This document shows positions 26,935 to 34,628 of a stretch of DNA of 64,000 nt, in pieces (within the stretch, counting starts at the first letter, position 1; every line of letters begins with the position of its first letter). Under the pieces are notes generated by a model that saw only the letters and a list, made by a program, of their open reading frames with translations, had not been told where the DNA came from and searched no databases. Source of the stretch: Pedobacter panaciterrae (GTDB lineage Bacteria; Bacteroidota; Bacteroidia; Sphingobacteriales; Sphingobacteriaceae); the NCBI RefSeq assembly GCF_001636695.1, contig NZ_LGEL01000017.1, positions 1 to 64,000 of the forward strand, in the 5' to 3' direction. The position numbers and the translations under genes were made by a program.

Positions 26935-27399
26935 TTAGGCTAAATCACCGTGTTCAATTCTTATCAGTTCTTCTTCAATTAAGGTAATGCCGGTAATCGT
27001 ATCCATAAGATCGAAAGGGGTTTGGTTGCCTAGCCCGTATGAAGGAGTATTTAACCATTGATGAAATAGCTTTGCAGATCCAAAAATTTCGATTCCTTTA
27101 TCAAAAAGGGAAAAAGACTTTAAAAGCTTTTCGCTTAAAGCAGCATCTAGTTTTGATGAACTTGAAACGTAATTCTGTATTGTTTTTACATTTGTTTTAA
27201 AAGTATCCTGAAATTCTTCTTTGGTGAAACCCGAAAGATTAAGAAAATCAATGGCGGCTTTTGCCGATAACCCGTTTTTAGAATTCGTTAGAACACTTAT
27301 TGGGTTTCCATAAAGTGATTGATAAGATGCAATAACTGCGCTCTCTGAAACAACCGATACTTTTGATTTTGTTTTATATGGTTTTGGAGTATTTGCCAT
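26935..27399 (-). CDS. Xre/MbcA/ParS-family antitoxin (DUF2384)
   Basis: A 154-residue protein. The N-terminal two thirds hold a helix-turn-helix-like DNA-binding region (AAIDFLNLSGFTKEEFQDTF, then TNVKTIQNYVSSSSKLDAAL). The C-terminal toxin-binding DUF2384 domain has GSAKLFHQWLNTPSYGLGNQ and TPFDLMDTITG, the family hallmark. It neutralises the RES toxin encoded directly downstream and probably represses its own promoter. Confidence 0.92.
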   Translation of the reverse strand: MANTPKPYKTKSKVSVVSESAVIASYQSLYGNPISVLTNSKNGLSAKAAIDFLNLSGFTKEEFQDTFKTNVKTIQNYVSSSSKLDAALSEKLLKSFSLFDKGIEIFGSAKLFHQWLNTPSYGLGNQTPFDLMDTITGITLIEEELIRIEHGDLA

Positions 27400-27461
27400 G
27401 ATGCTTTTATCTGATACAAAGCAAATATAGGAATTTTTTCTTTAAATTAAGGAATTTTTTC

Positions 27462-27848
27462 TCAGTGCTTATGCAGAGAATTATCCGGGTCATTTAATAC
27501 CTTTTTTACAGCATTAAGCATATCGTCCAGGTCAAAGGGTTTACTGATAAAACCATTGGCGCAGGCTTCTTCCAGTACAGCCCTTTCGGCGGCATGGGCC
27601 GACATAATTATAATAGAAATATGACTGGTTTTATCATCTGTTTTTAAAGATCTGCAGATATCTATACCATTGCCATCTGGCAGCATAACATCCAAAAGTA
27701 TCAATTCCGGATGCTGGACGGCTATTTTTTTGTAAAATTCTTTTGAAGTCCCGGAAGTCACAACCTCATAGCCAGCTTCTATCAATACGTATTCAACTAT
27801 AAAACGGATATCTTCGTCATCCTCAACAACATGTATAAGTTTAGCCAT
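27462..27848 (-). CDS. CheY-like single-domain response regulator
   Basis: A 128-residue receiver domain alone. The acidic pocket is Glu9-Asp10-Asp11, the phospho-acceptor Asp53 lies in LLDVMLPDGNG, the switch Ser83 in IMSAHA and Lys103 in FISKPF. There is no output domain, so it signals by protein contact, for instance in a phosphorelay with a hybrid kinase. No kinase gene is adjacent; a hybrid kinase is encoded at 40.4 kb. Confidence 0.93.
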   Translation of the reverse strand: MAKLIHVVEDDEDIRFIVEYVLIEAGYEVVTSGTSKEFYKKIAVQHPELILLDVMLPDGNGIDICRSLKTDDKTSHISIIIMSAHAAERAVLEEACANGFISKPFDLDDMLNAVKKVLNDPDNSLHKH

Positions 27849-27977
27849 GGCATAATCATTTGTTTAGTTCGCTTTACAAAATAACCGGAGAACTTGTAAA
27901 AGGTTTTGAAAAAAAGGAGTTCGGGTACAAAAAGTGCAATAGAAGTGAAGTTATGCGCGTTTATTTCTAAAATAATA

Positions 27978-27985
27978 TATATTTG
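27978..27985 (+). promoter_or_regulatory. Candidate -7 element for the histone H1-like gene
   Basis: TATATTTG matches TAnnTTTG and lies 23 bases before the ATG at 28009. No -33 half is clear. Confidence 0.5.
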
Positions 27986-28008
27986 ACTTATAAATTAAAA
28001 ATCAAAAC

Positions 28009-28185
28009 ATGGAAAAATTTTCAAAAGTTAAAGAATTGTTAGCTTCTGTAGAGGCTGATGCTGAGAAATTTTACAATTCAGGCAACAACGCAGCTGGAAC
28101 AAGAGTACGTAAAGCTATGCAAGATTTAAAAGTTCTTGCTCAGGAAATTCGTGCTGAAGTTACAGAGAAAAAAAACGCTAAATAA
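28009..28185 (+). CDS. Histone H1-like protein (Hc1-type), 58 residues
   Basis: A short, intact gene starting MEKFSKVKELLASVEADAEK and ending in a lysine-rich tail (EVTEKKNAK). The N-terminal helix and the GTRVRKAMQDLKVLAQEIR segment are as in the histone H1/Hc1-like proteins annotated across Bacteroidota; they are thought to bind DNA and affect nucleoid structure. It has its own promoter box and is followed by a strong hairpin at 28206-28229, so it is probably a monocistronic, highly expressed gene. Confidence 0.88.
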   Translation: MEKFSKVKELLASVEADAEKFYNSGNNAAGTRVRKAMQDLKVLAQEIRAEVTEKKNAK

Positions 28186-28205
28186 GTATTAGTTTATTTA
28201 AATAT

Positions 28206-28229
28206 CAGTAGTGGCTTTTGCCGCTACTG
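28206..28229 (+). terminator. Terminator after the histone H1-like gene
   Basis: A 10-bp stem (CAGTAGTGGC / GCCGCTACTG, one T-G wobble) with a TTTT loop is followed by AATATTTTAT. A GTG at 28211, which would extend the next reading frame, lies inside this hairpin and is not used as a start. Confidence 0.8.
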
Positions 28230-28246
28230 AATATTTTATCTATTAT

Positions 28247-29242
28247 ATGCCATATACACCCAATCCCAGCCGATATACTCAAATGCAATACCGCCGTTGC
28301 GGTAAAAGTGGGTTAAAACTTCCAGCAATTTCATTAGGCCTATGGCATAATTTTGGTCATGTGGATCAACTGGAAAATTGCAGTAACATATTAAAACTTG
28401 CTTTTGATAGCGGTATTACTCACTTTGATCTTGCTAATAATTACGGCCCGCCTCCAGGTTCAGCCGAAGAGAATTTTGGTAAGCTGCTAAAGAGAGATTT
28501 TGCCGGTTACAGAGATGAAATGATCATTTCAAGCAAAGCTGGTTACACAATGTGGGATGGACCTTATGGAGATTGGGGTTCTAAAAAGTACCTGGTTTCC
28601 AGTTTGGATCAGAGTTTAAAAAGAATGGACCTGGATTATGTTGATATTTTTTATCACCATCGCCCGGATCCGGAAACGCCACTTGAAGAAACCATGGCTG
28701 CATTAGACCTGATCGTTCGTCAGGGTAAGGCATTATATGTAGGTATATCTAATTACAAGCCGGAAGAAGCTGCGCGTGCCATTCAAATTTTAAAAGAACT
28801 AGGTACTCCATGTATTATTCATCAGCCCAAATACTCTATGTATGAGCGTTGGATAGAAGATGGTTTGTTAGATCTTTTAGGTAATGAGGGTGTTGGCTGT
28901 ATTCCATTTTCACCGTTGGCACAAGGACTGCTTACGGATAAATACCTAAAAGGTATTCCTGAAGATTCAAGAGCAGCAAAGTCTCATGGATTTTTACAAC
29001 GTGATCAAATTACTGACGAAAAACTAACTCAGCTTAATAAACTGAATGCAATAGCTCAGGAAAGAGGACAAAAGTTGGCTCATATGGCATTGTCGTGGAT
29101 TTTACGCGACGAAAGAATTACTTCTGTGTTGGTAGGCGCAAGCAAACCGGAGCAGCTTGCTGATTCGTTAAAATGCCTTGAAAACACCAATTTTACTAAA
29201 GATGAATTAAACAGGATCGATCTTATTTTATCTAATTCATAA
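28247..29242 (+). CDS. Aldo/keto reductase, YghZ / L-glyceraldehyde-3-phosphate reductase type
   Basis: A 331-residue TIM-barrel reductase with the catalytic tetrad positions visible: Tyr in LANNYGPPPG, Lys in ISSKAGYTMWDG and His in YHHRPDPETPLEE. Those stretches and GLWHNFGHVD are typical of YghZ. It uses NADPH to reduce aldehydes such as L-glyceraldehyde 3-phosphate or methylglyoxal. The ATG at 28247 is the start; the 5' extension from a GTG overlaps the terminator of the previous gene. Confidence 0.9.
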   Translation: MPYTPNPSRYTQMQYRRCGKSGLKLPAISLGLWHNFGHVDQLENCSNILKLAFDSGITHFDLANNYGPPPGSAEENFGKLLKRDFAGYRDEMIISSKAGYTMWDGPYGDWGSKKYLVSSLDQSLKRMDLDYVDIFYHHRPDPETPLEETMAALDLIVRQGKALYVGISNYKPEEAARAIQILKELGTPCIIHQPKYSMYERWIEDGLLDLLGNEGVGCIPFSPLAQGLLTDKYLKGIPEDSRAAKSHGFLQRDQITDEKLTQLNKLNAIAQERGQKLAHMALSWILRDERITSVLVGASKPEQLADSLKCLENTNFTKDELNRIDLILSNS

Positions 29243-29252
29243 GAACAGCTTA

Positions 29253-29906
29253 ATGGATTCACCACAAACCCTGCCGGTTTTAAATGCAGAAGAACTTCGT
29301 GTTTTAGGTGTATTAATGGAGAAATCTAAAACTACACCTGAGTATTATCCGATGACCATCAATGCAATTACTGCAGCCTGTAATCAAAAAACCTCGCGTA
29401 AGCCTGTTGTACAATACGATGACCAGACTGTAATATTGGCTCTTGATACTTTAAAGAGGAAGAGTTTAATTTCAACGGCAACAGGTGGCTCTAGCAGGAG
29501 CGTTAAATACAAACATAATTTTGCTATTGTTTTTCCTGTAACTCCTCAGGAAGTATCAATTATTTGTTTGCTAATGCTAAGAGGTGCACAAACGCCTGGT
29601 GAACTAAATACCAATTCGGGCAGATTATATGAGTTCGAATCATTAGAAGAAGTACAATCTGTACTTGAACGGCTATCAGATCCTGAAATGCCGTACGTTT
29701 TGCAGTTGCCTAAGCGTGCAGGGCAAAAGGAAATGCGTTATGTACACCTGTTGAGCGGAACACCTGATCTAACACAGGATGATTCGTCGGATGATAATTA
29801 CAGCAGGCCTGCAAGTGATTTGGAGCAGCGACTTGCAAAAGTAGAAGAGGAGCTTGCAGTAATGAAAGCCGACTTTGATAAACTCATGAAAGAATTAATG
29901 GGGTAA
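29253..29906 (+). CDS. YceH family protein (DUF480)
   Basis: A 217-residue protein with two winged-helix domains (LNAEELRVLGVLMEKSKTTP, YYPMTINAITAACNQKTSR; LLMLRGAQTPGELNTNSGRL in the second) and a C-terminal coiled coil (LEQRLAKVEEELAVMKADFD). This is the full DUF480/YceH layout. The function is unknown; the fold suggests nucleic acid binding. It starts 10 bases after the aldo/keto reductase gene and is probably cotranscribed. Confidence 0.9.
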   Translation: MDSPQTLPVLNAEELRVLGVLMEKSKTTPEYYPMTINAITAACNQKTSRKPVVQYDDQTVILALDTLKRKSLISTATGGSSRSVKYKHNFAIVFPVTPQEVSIICLLMLRGAQTPGELNTNSGRLYEFESLEEVQSVLERLSDPEMPYVLQLPKRAGQKEMRYVHLLSGTPDLTQDDSSDDNYSRPASDLEQRLAKVEEELAVMKADFDKLMKELMG

Positions 29907-29919
29907 TTTACCTCCGTTA

Positions 29920-30099
29920 TTACTTCTTTGCAAGGGTTTTAGCTGAATCAGTTTTAGCTGAATCTTTAGCTATAACTGCTGTGCTATCTACTGTTGCTTC
30001 AGCAACCTGAGATGCTGGCGCCCTAAGTTGCATCTTCTTCGTGTCTTCGCAGGCACTTAGTAGCAATAAGAGGCCAAAGAGAGGTAAAATGGTTTTCAT
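29920..30099 (-). CDS. Small lipoprotein, 59 residues
   Basis: The frame starts ATG at 30097-30099 and encodes MKTILPLFGLLLLLSACEDT, a signal with a clear lipobox (LLSAC), followed by a short polar tail rich in Ala, Lys and Ser with a repeated DSAKT motif and a stop at 29920. It is probably anchored in a membrane by its lipidated cysteine. No family is recognised. Just upstream are two perfect inverted repeats and a TACTTTTG promoter box, so it seems individually regulated. Confidence 0.8.
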   Translation of the reverse strand: MKTILPLFGLLLLLSACEDTKKMQLRAPASQVAEATVDSTAVIAKDSAKTDSAKTLAKK

Positions 30100-30102
30100 A
30101 AG

Positions 30103-30131
30103 TTTTGACTAAATAGTTAATTTAGTCAAAA
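30103..30131. promoter_or_regulatory. Inverted repeat at the lipoprotein promoter (candidate operator)
   Basis: A perfect 12-bp inverted repeat, TTTTGACTAAAT (30103-30114) and ATTTAGTCAAAA (30120-30131), with a 5-nt spacer. It overlaps the minus-strand promoter box TACTTTTG at 30127-30134 and the expected transcription start, and ends 3 bases before the start codon. That position fits an operator, or a 5' leader hairpin that covers the start. Confidence 0.7.
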
Positions 30132-30134
30132 GTA
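30127..30134 (-). promoter_or_regulatory. Candidate -7 element for the small lipoprotein gene
   Basis: Minus-strand TACTTTTG matches TAnnTTTG. The box overlaps the arm of the 12-bp inverted repeat, so a protein bound there would block RNA polymerase. Confidence 0.5.
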
Positions 30135-30153
30135 TATACTAATATTCAAAACT

Positions 30154-30173
30154 AAATACTTTTGAAAGTATTT
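30154..30173. repeat. Short inverted repeat after the GAF-like gene
   Basis: AAATACTTT (30154-30162) and AAAGTATTT (30165-30173) form a perfect 9-bp inverted repeat with a 2-base spacer. It lies 14 bases past the stop of the upstream minus-strand gene and before the lipoprotein promoter. It could be a second protein-binding site or a weak terminator. Confidence 0.6.
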
Positions 30174-30186
30174 GACATATCTATGG

Positions 30187-32550
30187 CTAAATGGTGTTCG
30201 TTTTTTCTGGGTGTATAACACCAACTCTTAAAGCTTTTAAGCCACTTAACCCTTGTAAATCTTCCAAATCGAGTTCTTCCATATCCTGGTGCAGTACCCC
30301 GGTTTCTTGTAAATAAGTAACAAAAGGAATGTAATCGTCGATATCCCGCTTATTAAAATAGATTAAAGCTATTTTATCTGGCTGGGTTAAACGCTCATTA
30401 GTACCTCTGATGTGAACTTTGTCAATTCGCTTTTTTATCATCTGATACCTGATATTGTATGCGCCTTCTACATCAAATTTGCGTTCATCGGCTCTAAAAC
30501 TAATGTCTATGGTATGATTATGTACAAATAATAGCTGTGTAGTATATAGCTTGGTAGGCATAGCATCTAATAAAGCGTGAGTCATTCTTACTACATTCGC
30601 CATTGACGAAAGCTGCCACAGCCGTAGATTTTTGAGGTGAAAATGGTTAAAGATTTTATCTGGCGATATAGATTGACCAATATAAATATCATATTCAACA
30701 CCATCAGTTCTAAATTTCTCGAAATAGCAAGGGTAGGATTGCTGCAATTTCTCTTTTTCGGTTTCAAAATAGTTGTTAATTGCGGTATTTATCATTTGCA
30801 TAGAGACCTCTAATGCATACCTGTTTTTGTAAACATCACCATCAACAACTTCGGTAATCAGTAAATAATCATCAATTAATTTTTTTAGTTTAGGCTCCTG
30901 CTGAGATAAGTGGAACAAATAATCACTCGATTCCTCCTTTAAAAAGGCATTTAAATTGTTTTCGTCCTGAGTACTCAGGGTTTCAAGTGAAAGTAATTGG
31001 TGCCATTTTCTTGAATTGAAAATCATTTCTTCCATCAAAGAGGAGTAGTGATGGTCTTTTAGATGATCAAGAGCTTCGGAAAGTAAGTTTAAATGATGAT
31101 TCAGATCGGCTTTACTTGCTGTATTTCTTTCAATTGTAGAGTTCCTGATGTCAATGGCTCCATAAAAAGGATATACGTCTTTAAAGCTGATATCTTCATT
31201 TCTAACAGGCAAATGCTTGTTTTTGTCGTGCATATGATGCCATGCTACCTCATTAAATTTCCATTGAACTGAAGGTTGGATAGAAGTGAATTTTTCTTTT
31301 ATAACGTTCTCCAGCTCAAGATTAAATTCATCAATATAAATCTGCAATAACTGCGATATAGGAGCTATGGCAGGTTCGAGCAAAGCAAGTATTTTCTCAT
31401 CAAAAGTTTCCCCTTCCCAGGTATGCACTGCCAAAACGCCCACGATTACATGGTCATGAAAAACAGGAGTGAGGGCAAGAGATTTGACTCCCAGTTTTAC
31501 AAAATGATGGAGCCAGTGGAACACTACCGGATCTTCGGCCAGAATATCAGGCGAAAAAAATGAGTTTGGGTTGGCAGAATACCCTTCGGCATATTGCTGA
31601 AATGTTTCCGGATCTAAATTGTCTTCGCCCCATACAGAAAATAAGATTCCGGTGCCACCCCGTACATTGCCATAAACGGGTTTGTTGTTAACCCTTACAA
31701 AAGGAAACAAGTCAAATTCAATCTTGTTATTTTGTACTATTGTCTTTAAAGATTGGATAACACCTCTATATGTGGCTTCCTGATCACCAGGGGTACGGGT
31801 AAGGCGGATATTTTTTATGTTTTCTACAGCTTGTATGGATGTTACATCCGAGACCGTAATTACAGAGATGCCTCTGAATTGAAAAAGATCAAGAGGCAAT
31901 ACTTTTTCGAGGATTTCATAACTTGAACCTTCTCCTATATATTGCTGAAGCTCTCTGAAATTAAGTGGGGGTAAGCTGCCTTTTGGGGTAACTTCTATAA
32001 AATCTGTATTAAGATTTACATGAAAATAGCCCAAAAGACCGGTATCAGTTTTGATACCGGCATGGTATTGATGTGTTTTTATGGGTACATGAAAATTGTA
32101 AAGCTCCTTTAAAATGAATGAATAAACCAATTGCAGGCGCTCTTTATGGTAGTCGGCAGGAGTTTTAGAAACGACATATGTATCCTGATCATTTTTCTTG
32201 TTTTCCAGCAAATGGTACATAAGTTCTGTGCCGTAGAACGTTATAGGTTGCAATGGAAAGCAAAGTCCCCAGGCCAACTTCTCCTCAGTTGCAAGTGCAG
32301 GGGTAAGGCAGGCGTACATGTTTTCGAGTAAGCTTTCATATTGATGTATGCTTTCAAGTGGAATGTCGGCTTCTTCAATATTATACTTCTTAAATTCATT
32401 AAGGGCAGTTTTATATAAGGCACCTTTTACCGTTTTTTCGCTTTTTACTCTTTCTTTCAGATACTTAATGAAAGGTTTAAAAGAGATTGCAGAATCAACT
32501 TCAAGCGAATGTGCTTTATTTCCAGAAACGTCCAGGATAATTTTTTTCAT
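30187..32550 (-). CDS. Large cytoplasmic protein with a GAF-like region (787 aa)
   Basis: No firm family is recognised beyond a GAF-like segment at about residues 265-425 (GTGILFSVWGEDNLDPETFQ, HHFVKLGVKSLALTPVFHDH, VIVGVLAVHTWEGETFDEKI). There is no signal peptide, membrane helix, histidine kinase, cyclase or HTH motif. The C-terminal half is helical and acidic. GAF-only proteins of this size occur in Bacteroidota and are thought to be sensory or redox/ligand-binding. It has no obvious operon partner; the downstream gene is the regulated small lipoprotein. Confidence 0.6.
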   Translation of the reverse strand: MKKIILDVSGNKAHSLEVDSAISFKPFIKYLKERVKSEKTVKGALYKTALNEFKKYNIEEADIPLESIHQYESLLENMYACLTPALATEEKLAWGLCFPLQPITFYGTELMYHLLENKKNDQDTYVVSKTPADYHKERLQLVYSFILKELYNFHVPIKTHQYHAGIKTDTGLLGYFHVNLNTDFIEVTPKGSLPPLNFRELQQYIGEGSSYEILEKVLPLDLFQFRGISVITVSDVTSIQAVENIKNIRLTRTPGDQEATYRGVIQSLKTIVQNNKIEFDLFPFVRVNNKPVYGNVRGGTGILFSVWGEDNLDPETFQQYAEGYSANPNSFFSPDILAEDPVVFHWLHHFVKLGVKSLALTPVFHDHVIVGVLAVHTWEGETFDEKILALLEPAIAPISQLLQIYIDEFNLELENVIKEKFTSIQPSVQWKFNEVAWHHMHDKNKHLPVRNEDISFKDVYPFYGAIDIRNSTIERNTASKADLNHHLNLLSEALDHLKDHHYSSLMEEMIFNSRKWHQLLSLETLSTQDENNLNAFLKEESSDYLFHLSQQEPKLKKLIDDYLLITEVVDGDVYKNRYALEVSMQMINTAINNYFETEKEKLQQSYPCYFEKFRTDGVEYDIYIGQSISPDKIFNHFHLKNLRLWQLSSMANVVRMTHALLDAMPTKLYTTQLLFVHNHTIDISFRADERKFDVEGAYNIRYQMIKKRIDKVHIRGTNERLTQPDKIALIYFNKRDIDDYIPFVTYLQETGVLHQDMEELDLEDLQGLSGLKALRVGVIHPEKTNTI

Positions 32551-32593
32551 TTCGGATATTTACTTATTCCGGATGAAGGTACTGACTTTTTAG

Positions 32594-33577
32594 CTAAAGT
32601 TTTTGTAGCTCTTTATTGATTTGTTCTAACTCATCTTGATTAAGAGAGATGTTAATTGCTTTGGCATTATCTGCGGCCTGATTTGCATTTCTGGCACCAG
32701 CAAGTACTATCGTTATGCCTGGCTGTAAGGTTGTCCATTTTAATACCAATTGAGACAAAGAGGCATTTTTGCTGATTGCTAAAGGCTCTATTGCCCTAAG
32801 AAAAGATTTTACTTTTTCAGGATCGAACTGGCCAAAGTAACCGTTTCTATGATCATCAGATTTTAAGGTTGCGTCTTTAAAGTATTTACCGGTAAGCAAT
32901 CCTCGTTCTAGTGGGCTATATGCAATGATTCCAATATTATGTGCTACGGTATAAGGGATTATATCTTTTTCAATACCCCTGTTAAGCATACTGTATGAGA
33001 GTTGATTGGATGCCAGATGAATTGATTCTTCGGCTTCTTTTAGCTGATCAAGACTGTAATTGCTTACCCCGGCAGCTCTGATTTTTCCTTGTTCGATAAG
33101 GCTTTCCAGCGCTTCCATGGTTTCGCTTATTGGTGTTGTAGCGTCTGGCCAGTGTAATTGCAACAGGTCCAGATAATCTGTACCCAAACGTTTTAAACTT
33201 TCTTCAACTTCTTTAATGATGTTTGCTTTTGCTGTATATTTATAAACAGGTATGTTTTTTCCATTGTCATTGGCATCAAAAAAGAACTCGCCTTTTCCGT
33301 TATTGCTGCCATCCCAAACTAAACCGAATTTGCTTAATAGCTGAATTTTAGTTCTGTCTTTACCTTTAATTGCTTGCCCAATAAGCTCTTCACTTAAGCC
33401 AAAGCCATAAAAAGGAGCGGTATCCAGACTTGTAACACCATGATCTAAAGATGCATGAACAGCATCGATAGAATCTTGTTTTTCATTTCCTCCCCACATA
33501 TTGCCGCCTATTGCAAAGGCTCCGTAAGTAATCGCAGATAAGTTTAAATCTGTTTTTCCTAATTTTCTGTATTCCAT
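32594..33577 (-). CDS. Aldo/keto reductase
   Basis: A 327-residue reductase of the general AKR family with Tyr in DTAPFYGFGLSEE, Lys in LLSKFGLVWDG and His in LLQLHWPDATTP. The sequence is distinct from the YghZ-type enzyme at 28.2 kb; it fits the YajO/IolS-like group. It reduces aldehydes or ketones with NADPH. It lies 45 bases downstream of the quinol monooxygenase gene and may be the last gene of the mdaB operon that is controlled by the divergent LysR gene. Confidence 0.88.
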   Translation of the reverse strand: MEYRKLGKTDLNLSAITYGAFAIGGNMWGGNEKQDSIDAVHASLDHGVTSLDTAPFYGFGLSEELIGQAIKGKDRTKIQLLSKFGLVWDGSNNGKGEFFFDANDNGKNIPVYKYTAKANIIKEVEESLKRLGTDYLDLLQLHWPDATTPISETMEALESLIEQGKIRAAGVSNYSLDQLKEAEESIHLASNQLSYSMLNRGIEKDIIPYTVAHNIGIIAYSPLERGLLTGKYFKDATLKSDDHRNGYFGQFDPEKVKSFLRAIEPLAISKNASLSQLVLKWTTLQPGITIVLAGARNANQAADNAKAINISLNQDELEQINKELQKL

Positions 33578-33622
33578 TGTATTTTATTCTTTTAGTATGC
33601 TTCCTGAGATAGTTATTTGATA

Positions 33623-33913
33623 TCAGGCAAGTTTTTCTGTTGTATGTATAATTACACCGCCATCTATAATGTCAGCAGAATCTTTGATGAATTTTGTAAT
33701 ATGAGGCGTTTGATTATGCAGTTCCAGACTTTCTTTACTTGCCCATTCTTCATGAAAAATAAATAAAGCAGGGTCATCACTTGATTGATGAAGATCGTAT
33801 TGAATGCATGCTTTTTCTTTTCTGGATTCGACAACCAGTGCTAATAAAAGTGCTTTAAATTGATCAATGTGTTGTGGCTTCGCTCTGGAAATTGCTGTTA
33901 GGTAAATGCTCAT
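33623..33913 (-). CDS. Antibiotic biosynthesis monooxygenase-type quinol monooxygenase (YgiN-like)
   Basis: A 96-residue ABM-fold protein (IYLTAISRAKPQHIDQFKAL; EKACIQYDLHQSSDDPALFI; FHEEWASKESLELH). E. coli YgiN oxidises menadiol, and its gene lies beside mdaB, as here. Its start at 33913 lies inside the end of mdaB, giving a 50-base overlap in another frame; the next possible start would cut the first beta strand, so the overlap is probably real. Confidence 0.85.
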   Translation of the reverse strand: MSIYLTAISRAKPQHIDQFKALLLALVVESRKEKACIQYDLHQSSDDPALFIFHEEWASKESLELHNQTPHITKFIKDSADIIDGGVIIHTTEKLA

Positions 33914-34517
33914 GTTCTTCGTTTATAAAAATGTTGTTTAAGTGTGTTGTATATCTTTTAAGATCGGCTACAATATTAGCATTCTTTTCTACATCGTGAA
34001 AGTGTAAGCCAGGTAAAGGTTTCATTCCAGTAAAGGCATTCATACGATGAAAACCGAATAATGCGCCATCATCAACACTGGTTTCGTTAAAGAATTCTCC
34101 TGGTAAAGTAAAAGCTTCTCTTGGAGCATTCCAGGACGAGGTAACCATATATTGTTTGCCATGCAGCATACCGCCCGTACCATAATTGATAGCAGGGTTT
34201 TGAGACGAACGGCCGTCGCTATGATAAATTCCGGTTTGATGACCTTCAGTAAATACCACATCAATATATTTTTTTAATCCATTAGGTACCTGAAACCACC
34301 AGATAGGGGTATGGTAAATAACAATGTCAGCCCATACATAATTCTCCACTTCCTGTTTAGGATCGTAATCGTCATTGATATCGGTAGATCTGATTTCAAA
34401 TCCTTCCTTGTCATTAAAAAACTGACGTGTGGTATCAAAAATTGTTTTATTAAAACGGCCTCCAGAATGTCCAAAGATCTGTCCTCCGTTAATTACAAAT
34501 ATTTTTTTTGTTTCCAT
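33864..34517 (-). CDS. mdaB: NADPH:quinone reductase, MdaB family flavodoxin-fold
   Basis: A 217-residue protein (METKKIFVINGGQIFGHSGG, WWFQVPNGLKKYIDVVF, GGMLHGKQYMVTSSWNAP) matching modulator of drug activity B, an FAD enzyme that reduces quinones by two electrons. Its partner gene encodes the quinol monooxygenase, so the two can cycle quinones. The start at 34517 is preferred over an upstream ATG, which would add 27 hydrophobic residues and run over the promoter box at 34554-34561. Confidence 0.9.
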   Translation of the reverse strand: METKKIFVINGGQIFGHSGGRFNKTIFDTTRQFFNDKEGFEIRSTDINDDYDPKQEVENYVWADIVIYHTPIWWFQVPNGLKKYIDVVFTEGHQTGIYHSDGRSSQNPAINYGTGGMLHGKQYMVTSSWNAPREAFTLPGEFFNETSVDDGALFGFHRMNAFTGMKPLPGLHFHDVEKNANIVADLKRYTTHLNNIFINEEHEHLPNSNFQSEATTH

Positions 34518-34553
34518 TTTAATAGAATTGATTTTACTTCTTAATTGTGATGA

Positions 34554-34561
34554 CAAAATTA
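34554..34561 (-). promoter_or_regulatory. Candidate -7 element for the mdaB operon
   Basis: Minus-strand TAATTTTG matches TAnnTTTG, 36 bases before the mdaB ATG, in the divergent gap shared with the LysR gene. Confidence 0.5.
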
Positions 34562-34593
34562 CGGCTAGATATGTTACTATTAAAATAATATAA

Positions 34594-34620
34594 ATCATAC
34601 CTTTGTATTATAATTATGAT
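34594..34620. promoter_or_regulatory. Dyad at the lysR promoter (candidate LysR operator)
   Basis: ATCATA (34594-34599) and TATGAT (34615-34620) form an inverted repeat with a 15-base spacer. It brackets the plus-strand TACCTTTG box (34598-34605) and ends 8 bases before the lysR start. LysR-type regulators bind such AT-rich dyads between divergent genes, so autoregulation and control of mdaB are likely. Confidence 0.5.
34598..34605 (+). promoter_or_regulatory. Candidate -7 element for the lysR gene
   Basis: TACCTTTG matches TAnnTTTG, 23 bases before the lysR ATG. It overlaps the left arm of the dyad. Confidence 0.5.
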
Positions 34621-34628
34621 AGATCGTT

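Noticed and set aside
28211-28246. GTG start for the YghZ-type reductase
   Set aside because: It lies in the terminator hairpin of the histone H1-like gene; the ATG at 28247 gives the normal N-terminus.
34518-34598. 27-residue hydrophobic N-terminal extension of MdaB
   Set aside because: It covers the mdaB promoter box; MdaB proteins are cytoplasmic and start close to the KKIFVINGG strand.
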